NCBI GenBank assembly: GCA_019787685.1
Contig: JAHNUO010000025.1
Location: 310,001-374,000 of the forward strand
Length of the DNA stretch: 64,000 bases
Source of the DNA: Chiua virens
Taxonomy: Eukaryota; Basidiomycota; Agaricomycetes; Boletales; Boletaceae
Direction: 5' to 3'
Shown: positions 1 through 10,160 of the stretch, in pieces
Numbering within the stretch: the stretch's first letter is position 1
Layout: each line of letters begins with the position of its first letter
Made by a program: the position numbers and the translations under genes
The notes under the pieces: model-generated
Databases searched by the model: none
What the model saw: only the letters and a program-made list of their open reading frames with translations
Told to the model about the DNA's origin: nothing

Positions 1-243
1 TCTGTTGATCTCTGTAGGTCCCAATTGATGTGTCAACACCTCATGCCCTTCTTATTTATTGTTTTTTTTGGAGGCTTCTTTGTTTTCGGTTGCAAGGTAC
101 CACAGCTTCTGTGTACGACAGTACACACGGATTCCAGGCATCACCGAACGCCCATGAAATGAATAAATTGCCCTCGCCTCACCGCCAATTAGCAGCAGTT
201 CCATCATTCCCCCTCTAATACCCACTGACAGCGCCACGCAGAC

Positions 244-1450
244 ATGCTTTCGTCGTCCGTCTTTAAACAAGCTGAAGAAGTCCTGGACGATGTCCTCTTG
301 ATCATTCAAGATGATCATCGGGCCAGGTATTGCGCGTTATTCGAAACAGAACGAAGGAATTACGTGGAAGAGGAAGAATCGTAGGCACCAATCTTTGAAA
401 CTAATGCACGTCGATACTGATGAAAACATCCATTTACAGACTGAGGAAGCGTCTCAAAGAAATAAACGACTCAGCGTCTACCTCTTCGATCTATAGCTTG
501 AGGAGACTGATCGGTCTGCCCCCACTACAAGCATCCGTGTGCTTCGAGGACGCGGAAAAGCTCCGCAAGCGTGTCAAGGTGGGTTGATTAGCTCGATGTA
601 TTGTTCACGACCATGGTTCTGACTACTTCGGAAAGGATGAGATTAACGAAAGACGAAGGTCCACTCTCACAGGAAGGAGTAGTCCATTTGGTTCATCGAT
701 AGGCGTGAGGATGGCGGACAGACGACTTCCGGTGGATGATACGTCAAGGTCGACAAATGAGATAGTAACGTCACCACTCAACATGCAGTGTTCTGTCTCA
801 GAGCTTCCAGAACTGAACGTGGATCTTACATTCGAAGATGGTCCAGACATTAGGATCGATATGAACGAGGCGATGAGCACTCCGATTAGTAAGTAGTTCC
901 CGTCTCTTTCCTTCCTTTATACTTATGGATTGTCAGGACCAATCAAAGACCGAATGAGTGACCTTTATCATGATTTTCAGCCTGAGAGGATGTCGCCGTC
1001 GCCGTCGCCGTCACCACCAATCATACGAGTAGCAGGGTCGAGTATTTCGGAGATGCCTGAGTCTCCTCGCCGCTCTCGCTCTGTCAGGGGGCCACCTCTT
1101 CGTTCGCCGCAACCGACGAGGCAATCAAGAGTTCACTCACCCCGTTCACCCGCCATGTTACCTTCCATCGCCAGCTTTCCTCAGGAGGTAAGTTGGCTTG
1201 CATTGCGCTTGTCGAGGACTTACATTGGCTAGTCTGAGACATACGGTTGGCAGGGAATCAGAGCAAACGAAGATTACACTAGCAAGACCAACTGTGTGGA
1301 CATCCGAGGAGGTTCGATCGTCGAGGGTATGACCATCAACAATGGCGGGTCCAATAACTCTGGTGCTGGTACGTTCTTCGTCTCCTTCCCTCGGTCCATT
1401 CTGAACGCGATATGTAGTCATTCACAAGATGATTCCGCAACGTTTTCCCC
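244..1450 (+). CDS. Hypothetical spliced gene, family not recognised
   Basis: I read an ATG at 244 (MLSSSVFKQAEEVLDDV...) followed by several short exons. Exon 1 ends at 380 at a GT donor, with a TTTACAG acceptor before 440. Further exons cover about 440-575, 673-889, 940-1187 and 1254-1368. The N-terminal part is an acidic, probably helical stretch. The middle is rich in Ser, Pro and Arg (an SPSPSPSP run encoded by a CGTCGC repeat near 1003, then several RSP/SPR dipeptides), which suggests a disordered region. The last exons encode a Gly/Asn-rich segment (GGSIVEGMTINNGGSNNSG). I do not recognise the family. The phase between exons 2 and 3 is uncertain, as is the stop. The intron-exon pattern and the absence of stops in the joined frame are the only support. 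Confidence 0.4.
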
Positions 1451-2344
1451 AAACTGTCTCGTGATTTTGAGCATGCTTGTTTTCGCTGCGTATCATAGGC
1501 TTGACGGAGGCTCACGCGCATGGCTCGCTATAGCGGGGAAATTCCTGTGTCATAAGGACTATAATGTATTGAAATGCTATATCATAAATCAAGTCCCCTG
1601 CGTGAGGCGAAGTACCCAAGCATAAAACAACACGAAAAAACCGGTCGAGGAGGCAGACTTAATTGGCTAGGTGACTAGGCTAGGACGAATCCAAGTCATC
1701 CTGTGAGGACCACTACCAGATCATGAAAGCAAATCATCCATTTGGCCACAGCGATGATCTCCTGGCAGATGAGCCCCGCGTCAGTGATGAAATCTCTTCA
1801 TCCTGTGCCACTCACCGAGTACTAGTGGCACCATAGATATGAATACACGGTGTTATGCCTGGGCAACGTCCGTGCCAGTGGTATATTTGGGTCTCGACTG
1901 GCAGACTCTTGTCAGGACTTGGCTTCAGGAGAGGAAGAAATAGCACGGAGGGCAGTGCTAGTAGTGAGCATGACAGCATGCAGTGACCGACTCAAAGGAC
2001 ATGGCGACAATATAAACGAGGCCAACGAATGTAGATAGTACCTCACACGATGCTTGATGTTGACCAAAGAAACCGCGAGGGGCCGTCATTCACAGCAGTG
2101 GCCTCAATATTAATGATAAGTATGTCGGACTCGGACCATGGGATTTTACGGTGATCCGATCACCGTGAAGGAAGTGTACAGCTGTGTATGAGAAGCGATA
2201 GAGGATGCCCTAGCTCAGTTAAGATCAATAGAAACGATTTAAACTATACGAAGCGATGGATTCGGAATTCAAATGTCCACCGTGGCACCGTGACCGTCGA
2301 AATCCTTGCTCCCCCGTCGTGGTATATAGAACAAGGGAGTGGGC
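1451..2344. other. No gene seen
   Basis: I find no convincing coding exon on either strand. The stretch has mixed composition and only short chance open frames. It separates the unknown gene at the left edge from the P450 relic. Confidence 0.5.
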
Positions 2345-2712
2345 AAGGAACTCTATCGGATCGTGTCAATAGAAAGCGGAAGTCATTCTAAAAACGCGTA
2401 CGTGGCTACTCCGTATCCGAATATTGGTTCGAAATCGATTTCTTCGCCTCGCTTATTGAAGCCTTTCGTCATCTTGAAGGCCCGTAAAATGGACCCAGAT
2501 CGAAGCATCAGCAACATAAAAGCCGCCTGACAAGCAGAGTCAGTGACAGGACTCTATGTAGCAATGTTGGATCACATACCTCCCAAAGCCAAGAGCGACG
2601 TCGTCCATGAATTCGTCTTCCTTGAGTTCCCGTGGACAAAGAATCGTTCGGGCTTGAAGACGTCAGGTTCTGGGTAAGCAGTCTCGTGCCTGCGCATAGC
2701 CCTACGCACTAA
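2345..2712 (-). pseudogene. Cytochrome P450 C-terminal relic, frameshifted
   Basis: Reading the minus strand from about 2712 downward gives a P450 C-terminal region: AMRRHETAYPEPDVFKPERF (the PERF region). After a one-frame shift near 2640 it continues ELKEDEFMDDVALGFGR, the start of the heme-binding loop. A plausible intron (GTATGTGATCC to TTGTCAG) follows, then a degraded ADASIW helix and a further frame change into a tail resembling ...KRGEEIDFEPIFGYGVA. A stop codon interrupts the tail. The N-terminal three quarters of a P450 (about 400 residues) are absent, and the expected CPG heme cysteine is not recoverable. P450s are heme monooxygenases normally anchored in the ER. Several frame changes plus truncation make this a dead fragment. 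Confidence 0.75.
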
Positions 2713-2804
2713 GATAATGTATCAGTTTGATCTTATAAGGTTAAGTTTGCAGATCAGGCTGCGCGGTCATACGGCAAGCCAAACGTCTCCTTCGGAGACA
2801 ACGA

Positions 2805-2890
2805 CAGGGACCGGAGAGGAACCCCCAAATACGCGTTCGCGGTCGAACACACCCGACGGAGGGCGGACGAACGTGATCAACGGGGAGACA
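2805..2890 (+). pseudogene. Short fragment resembling the muskelin C-terminal region
   Basis: About 75 bases read as EEPPNTRSRSNTPDGGRTNV. The muskelin gene on the minus strand near 25370-25445 encodes EEPPKKRSRPNTPDEVWTNV in the same register, and the bases match at most positions (for example GGACGAACGTGATC in both). Similarity stops sharply on both sides. The piece has no start codon or exon structure of its own and lies beside the P450 relic. Confidence 0.5.
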
Positions 2891-3103
2891 GCAAATGGAG
2901 ACCTTGAGGAAGCGAGGGTCGGTCGGGAAGGTTTCTGCGGAACGAGTCAGCCAGAGCACGTAAGATTGGAATCTGAGATCTGATGTCCTTGAATGTGCTG
3001 ATAACACTCGTATGATGATATCACATGAATTATTCCTCGATTCGTCCACACTCTTAAGAGGCATGTCTAGCGCGCTGGTTTGTAAGGTACAACTTCAGCA
3101 CGT

Positions 3104-3716
3104 CTACTCATCGAGGTTGATGGCCCGGCCAAACTTGGCGTAGAGGATGACCTTGAGCTCTTTCATCTCCTTTTCGCACTCTTCTGCGATGGTGGTGAGT
3201 TCAGAGAGCTTAGAATCGATGAGAGCTAGATCCTTTGCGTATCGTTTGAGTGCTCGGGGCTGGCGTAGTTGGAGGAAACATTCGCCGATTTTGTACCTAG
3301 GACGATAATGAGCGATCCGCGGGCCGAGAAACCTCAAGAACGGACAATACAATCTGATCCTGATCGGCGAGCTCGAGCTCTGTGGCGAGATCATCAAGAG
3401 TTTCTTTTTCCTGCTGTCGAGGACTGAGTGGCGTTGCGACCGACGCACACAAGCGTCTCGCTCACCTTGAGCACGTCAAGTTGACCTTCGATTCCTCGTA
3501 GACGTGTGTTCAGCTTCGAGAACGTGTTGATGCACTTTTGATCCTCTGTCGTAGGTAGTCAATGTGAGTGACTGGATGATAAGCGAGGACGTACCCCAGG
3601 TGACCTCCGCAGCATCGTCGTTCTCCTCTTCCTCTCCCAGCTGGATTTTTCGGGCTGCTGAGTCGTATCGGATACGACATGAGATCATGAGTACCAACCA
3701 TGCGAAGGTTGTTCAT
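3104..3716 (-). CDS. PFD4: Prefoldin subunit 4
   Basis: Beta-type subunit of the hexameric cytosolic chaperone prefoldin, which passes nascent actin and tubulin to the CCT chaperonin. The spliced protein starts MNNLRM (ATG at 3716). A first intron with ATCCAG acceptor leads into LGEEEENDDAAEVTW, then EDQKCINTFSKLNTRLRGIE, a Glu/Leu-rich helix (EKETLDDLATELELAD), YKIGECFLQL, and the diagnostic end EMKELKVILYAKFGRAINLD. Length is about 130 residues, normal for the family. The two coiled-coil arms flanking the beta-hairpin region are visible. It is divergently arranged with sphingosine-1-phosphate lyase, with only 182 bp between the start codons, so the two probably share a promoter region. Confidence 0.92.
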
Positions 3717-3898
3717 TTTGGTGTATATCGTGTGATTGTCGAAAGTCGTATGTTACAACGTGTACTAACCGGAACCGGTTGCTATTGTGGATATTTCCGG
3801 TGTCGGCCCAGACATACTCGGATTCGGGAACCTTGGACAAGGACGCTCTTACCAGGTCCCAGGAGGCGACGTGTACACCTCCATCACTAGTTTTCACC

Positions 3899-6488
3899 AT
3901 GGAAAACCTACAAGACGTCGTTTCATCGCTAGAGCACGCACTCCCGACACCAGGACTCGTCTGGGAATGGTGGAGCGAATGCACACGCTCCCCGTTCGAG
4001 TGTGCCAAGACCGCCCTGTTTTTCTATGTGCTGGCGACGCAGATGGTTAGGACGTTCAGACACTTACGCGCGAGAGGGCTCAGGCAAACGGTGGTGGACG
4101 GATATGTGTGGACCTCAAAGGTAACCGACACTCTTGTTCGGGCTGGATGATTGGCTCAGATCCGTTTCATTTAATCCAGAAAGCATTACTTCTCGCCATG
4201 AAGCTCCCCCCTGCACAAAAAAAGCTACAAGAGGAACTAGGAAAAGTCAAAGTCGACATCGAAGAGAAGCTTCTCCCGAAAGCTGGTGAGATTACACGAC
4301 ATCTCTCCCTTCCCGCGCAAGGCAAGTCCGCGGAATGGATTCTCGAGGAAATGGCGAGGATGGACAAGGAGCTTGGTGCTCACACGGATTGGAAGCAGGG
4401 TAAACTCTCGGGTGCCGTTTACCGTACGTGACCATTTCGCGTGTTTATCAACGCATGTTGTTCACATAGTGTGGGTGACTGATTGATGAGGGTAGACGGC
4501 GGAGAGGATCTCACCAGGGTCATCGTCGCTGCATTTGAGCGGTACGCGGTCTCCAATCCGCTCCACCCGGACGTCTTTCCCTCGGTCCGGAAGATGGAGG
4601 CAGAAATTGTTGCGATGTGTCTGAGGATGTACAACAATCCAGATGGTGCTGGCACGATGACATCCGGTGGTACCGAATCAATCGTCATGGCTGTCAAGAC
4701 CTACAGGGACTGGGCGAGAGATGTCAAGGGCATCACCGAACCAGAGATGTCAGTGTCTACTCTCCGTGTTTTTCGGTACTTGGTCGAGGTTAACACTCTC
4801 ACACAGGATCGTCCCGGTGACTGCGCATGCTGCATTTGACAAGGGTGCAGCCTATATGGGTGTCAAGCTCCATGAGGTTCCTGTTGACCCCGTGACGCGC
4901 CAGGTGAACCTGAGCCGCGTACGCAGAGCCATGTTCGTATTTCGTTTACCTCTCTCATACTTTCCATGACATCACCTGACTTGCGTCTCACATCAGAAAC
5001 AGCAATACCATCATGGTGGGCCCATGTTGCCTTGCACCGGATATTGCCCCAGTTTACTAATTTGTCATCCATTAGCTCGTAGGCTCTGCGATCAACTTCC
5101 CAGACGGTAATCAAGACGGTATCGTCGCCCTTGGTGCACTCTCTGCAAAATACAATATTGGTCTTCATGTTGATTGTTGTCTTGGTTCTTTTATCGTTCC
5201 CTTCCTCGAGCAGGCCGGTCTCGCGAATGGAGAAAATGGTCGCTATAAATTATCGCCTTTTGATTTTCGCGTTCGTGGTGTGACGAGCATCAGTTGTGAT
5301 ACCCACAAGGTCTGTCGCTCTTCCGCTTTCTTTCTGTTCATGCATGTGTAGGCGAAAGGTCGCTGAAATGATGCCTGTTCGTTTGGTAGTATGGATTTGC
5401 ACCCAAGGCGAGTCGGGCACTTGTTCTTTTAGAGTTGCCTTTCAGCTCATGTTCGTGAAACACGTAGGGATCTTCTGTGATTATGTACCGTGACGCTGCG
5501 CTTCGAAGATACCAATACTATGTTACGCCAAACTGGACTGGTTTGTTTCTCGAGTCCCTGTTTGTCCACGTGGGTTACTCAACGCATTCTATTCTGTGTG
5601 CAGGGGGTGTGTATGCGAGTCCGAGTTTATCTGGGTCAAGGTAAGATTCGTCATCGACGAATGATATCACGATATCCGTGAACCAATATTGATCTTTGTT
5701 CTGCATAGACCAGGAGCCTTGATTGCTGGCACGTGGGCTGCCATGCAATACATGGGATCCGAGTTCGTACTTTTTTCCATCTGTCTCATTTATTTAAACC
5801 CAAGTCTCACCTTTTCCCTCCCACGTATCTTACAGCGGCTACCTTCAATCATGCCGTGACATTGTTACCTGCGCCCGACGTATTGCCAATACAATCACCG
5901 CCTCCATCCCCGAACTCTACATTCTTGGTTCCCCACCAGCCTCGGTCGTTGCCTTTGGTTCTCAAGACAAGTCGGTGAATGTGTACGAAGTTGGTGATAG
6001 GATGTCCAAACGTGGATGGCATCTGAACGCCTTGGCCGCACCTGCTGCGGTGCATATTGCGTGTACGGTGCGTTACGTTCACCCTGTCTCTGATTTCCAT
6101 TGTTTCCCTCAAAACTTGTGGTTCGTGCGAAGACGATGTGCTGACGATGAGACGTGTACGGGCAGCGTTTGACATTGCAAGTCGTGGAAACGTTCATTTC
6201 GGATCTCAAGGCATGTGTTGCCGAAGCGAAGCAGACGCCAAATGGCAAGGGAACGATGGTGGCGTTGTACGGTATGTCTTTGCACGATTACCCTCATACG
6301 AAGTGGAAAGTGCTTCGAGATTACTATGCGTGGCATTCCCCGCGTCCCTGCGGGTCACAGGGTTACGTTCATGCCTGACTTACTCACTTGATATTTCTCG
6401 TATAGGTCTTGGAAGCTCGAGCGCCGTTGGACCGACAATCGTCGAGGAGGTGGCAAGCATATTTTTGGATACGCTGTACAAGGCGTGA
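3899..6488 (+). CDS. DPL1: Sphingosine-1-phosphate lyase
   Basis: PLP-dependent lyase of the ER membrane that splits phosphorylated sphingoid bases into a fatty aldehyde and ethanolamine phosphate, the exit step of sphingolipid breakdown. The protein starts [20 protein letters not shown]. It has an N-terminal membrane segment ([17 protein letters not shown]), the substrate region [36 protein letters not shown], the conserved [18 protein letters not shown], and the cofactor lysine in SISCDTHK (codon 5307-5309). It then runs through [15 protein letters not shown] and [19 protein letters not shown] to the end [16 protein letters not shown] see no frame breaks once introns are removed. YGFAPK is an 18-nt exon (5390-5407) followed by a GC-donor intron. 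Start chosen as the first ATG of the frame; it precedes the membrane segment as expected. Confidence 0.95.
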
Positions 6489-9400
6489 AACAAGCTACCC
6501 AATGCAGACGGTCGCGTGTTATTCCTATTTATCGGACAATCTTGTGGTATGTACGTTGCTTTACCGTGTGTACGTACGACAACGGGTTGTGTCGCGGTCA
6601 TGACACCAAATTTATCATGCAAATGCACACCCTCTTTCGTATCGTGTGCATAGTTGATGAAAATATGGCTACAATCACAAGGTGTGACCCGAGAAGGTGT
6701 ACGTTGCTTTCGGATCATAAACCACACACTTGGATAATTATAAACACCTTTACGAACATCCGCCTCGAATCGGAATTGGCTTTATTTCCGCTTCCGAACG
6801 GTCCCGATTGATTCAGTATGTACCAAGCCGATGTGATCCGTAAGACTTCCAGCCACGTGGGAAGGCAACGGCACAACGCATTGGCAAGCGGCGAGGCAGT
6901 CAAACAAGAAAGCACCTAGAATCGAGAGCCGCTTTCCACGGCGATCGCGGACGTCTGTCTTCAGAGCGCCAAAGACCTCGTCAAGGCCGATAAGCAGATA
7001 CAGGCGGACGATCATGATCACCGAGATAAGATTATCTATTTCGCGCCGCCACAAGACGGCGTGTACGTAGACTTGGCCATCGGGCTAAGCAAGGTTGGCG
7101 ATAATGGAGATCAAGCGAGGTTAATAGCCTAAATGCGTTGGGGGGATAAACCTACATAATAGGTGGTCTTGGCTGCTGTGAACAGTATCTGGTCCATCAT
7201 CGTCCGATGGTGAATCGGCACCGTCATATCCGTTGACATGAACGGACACTGGCGTGTTATCAACCCGCCGCATGCATGGGAGCAGGAAAGTACGTATTCG
7301 GATAGAGTGGAGGCTCACAATAATGGGGGACTTGCATGTCCTATCTGCATGGCGTTCCGCGTGCCCGCGGTGAGTTATGTTGTTGGTGTACTGTAAGGAA
7401 ACCCGGACATTGGCAATCCACTGGCAGAGATTGCAAGAAGACGAGCGATCGACGGTGGCGTCAGAGATCCCCGAGTTGGATGCGTCACATCCGAACGCCA
7501 GGAGACAGGACGATCTAGAACGCGTCATGGCATGATTGGATTGCCGAGATCGTGATTGGCATATCGCCTACTCCTAAATGCTCATTGGTTAGAGGCATTT
7601 GGGCGAATGTGGCTTCCCGGTGCCTGGTATCTATCAACCTATTAGAACACGAGCAATGGCAGGTCGCCGAGGATTGGGCCCGAGAGCACGAAGAGATCAC
7701 CGCGTCGGCGCGACTCGGTATCAGCGGCCGTCGGTATCGCTAAATGGCAAGTCAGATAGCGGCAAAGTGATAGGCTGAGAATCCAATGTCAACGGCCTGC
7801 AAACATGGCGCCGATCGCAAAGCATGACGTTGGTCCGACTGTCGGTGGTCAGCATTTTGCAGAGAAAGGTTGAGCCGGAGAGTTCAAATCGGAGGAACAA
7901 GAGGACGGGAAATGCGAGCATCGCTGAGAAATGACGATGTGGCGTGTTAACCTCGCATGGACACGGAGATACGAGTCTCGGAGTATTGGTAGGGGAGGGT
8001 GTTTAAGAGACGCGGCGACGGGTAAACAAAGATATTGGGTTGGAAACAGACTTCTCGACGTTGACAGACGAGCGTAGTAAGGACGACAAGGACTCGACGG
8101 CCAACAGGTGCCGGTGACGTCGGAAGCGGACGACCGGTGTTAGATAGGAATCGCGAACATCGTCGGAGCCGAGTCGATTGATGTCACTGATCTACGAGGG
8201 ACGGGTTCTTGTGTCACTATAGCGATGACTGGCAGGCTAGAGCCAATGATTGGTTCTGACCTCCGAATAGAAGAAGTGCGCCACCATGGCATCACACTTG
8301 CCCGTCGAATTATTCCAATGGCACTGGCGAGCTCAGACTCGGATGATCCATCGATCTCTGATGATGGCTGATAAATTGGTAAGGTACTTCGGACAGAAGA
8401 AGGACTGAATCAAACCCGAAGTCTTCATCGTGAAAGGCCCAGTGGACATGCGCACGTGGATAAATATGGAATGCTAGTGGACACAAGCCACGCTTCATTG
8501 CATTATGGATGTCATCACGTGGCCTTTTGACATGCGCATCGCACAGATGCCAGTCTTGACGGGGTTATGGCATCCCTCGGACCGCTCGTCGGGGGAAAAT
8601 CGCAAGACTTGCTGCGAAATACAGAACTGAGGATGCCCGAAAATATGCCGAAGTTTGACCTAAAACGCAGGATTCCAATCTTAGCTCGACTCGGAACTTA
8701 AGCTTGAAGCTAAAAGGGATAGAAACATATGATAAGCCAATAGATAACACGTTGCTCACCTCAATTGCGGCGTCAACCTCACAAGCGGCAACTTGAAGGT
8801 GTGATAAGAGGACGCAACGTGAATCGCGATCGATGCTAAAGGTGCGTAGCAAGAGATAGATAGGCATTTCCATTCACGCAATCTGTAGATCCTTCGAACT
8901 TGTGACTCGGGACTAGTACTGGTGTTGCTACATACGAGGTGGTGACGGAAATCCCATATGCATTGATCCCAAGACAGAAACCCACTTTCAGAAGGCGTGT
9001 CCGAGAATAGTCAGAAAGACTTTCAAAGGCCCACATTTTGGGTATGGTGGCGGTGTGAGCTCGCCCGATTCTAGGCCAAGCAAAACGTCGACAATACACT
9101 CGAAATGTAGGGTGCTGATGAGCCGCTGGAGAATGTATCCGCAAACTTGCCCACTGCCCCGACACAGATGAGAACGGAACATTCTGAAACAAGGACCTGC
9201 TGTACGGTATCATTAATTCATTCTTGACGTGGCTGTATGCGAGCGCTGAACCAGCTGAATGGTACAAATCGATGTCGCTTGCAAGTCGGGATTTCGCGAG
9301 GAATTGATGTGAGATTGGCAAAGTCGAATCATACTTCAAATCGAGCGTTGCGAAAGGCATTGACGGACCGTATTCCAAATAAATGGTTACAGAGCTCGGC

Positions 9401-10160
9401 AACTAACGATGCTCTTCTTTGATCTTCCAGGGAAATGAGCAGCACAGCAACTACGCCTTGCTGAGGGGCGATAAGAGATCAGTATCTTGATTGGATGGAT
9501 GATCTTGGAGCCATCTGAATCTCCTGCCAAATTCACACGGGAGACCGGACAAAAGATGAAGAAATATGGGCGATTACCAGGGTGATGATAGTTACACTGC
9601 GGAAACATCGTATCCATGTCATGGACCTCATGTTGAAAGCACCGCAGCTGTACAGGTTCAGAGTCGGTCCGATCTGGGCCGACCACAATCCCTGAAAACA
9701 GACAGGGCAGGCACTACAGCGTGAAATTCTCGGCGAATCGGCGAAGATACCACGGTCCAGGAGTAGCGTGAGCCACTTCTATCCGAAAAAACCCTATTTG
9801 CTCGAATAGTAAGCGTCGCTTGCCGTTGATCGCTGCCAACATTTCAGGCTAGACTCGGGAGCCACTTGTATTTCTGTTCCGACCTGAAAATGCGGTTCGC
9901 CGTTGTGAACTTTAAAGAGGAAAAGGCGGCTGCTTTGTTCGCTCATCGATTCCTCTCGCTTGTTACTGACCAGGTTTTCATTTCCGTTCAGTCTCAAACT
10001 CGACCGTGGTCACGTACCAACTGGGCGCCACCGAATCTTCCTCATTCCATCCCTGTATTTCTTACGCATTCCGTCGGCTCAGCAGTTGGACCCTTGAAGG
10101 TGTTCCCCTAAACCAGGTTGCTGAACCTTAATCCTCACGTCACTATCCGCTTGTGCTGTC
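6489..10160. other. Gene-poor stretch; no supportable gene
   Basis: 3.7 kb without a recognisable gene. Minus-strand open frames at 6782-7054, 7121-7528 and 8836-9402 (188 codons, the longest) encode sequences I cannot match to any family, and they do not join through good splice sites. The minus-strand piece near 7000 has two hydrophobic stretches and could be the remains of a membrane protein. The last 200 bp belong to the promoter and leader of the arrestin gene. Confidence 0.4.

Noticed and set aside
2149..2165. Perfect 17-base inverted repeat CGGTGATCCGATCACCG
   Set aside because: A single short palindrome in non-coding sequence is expected by chance, and no second copy was noticed nearby.
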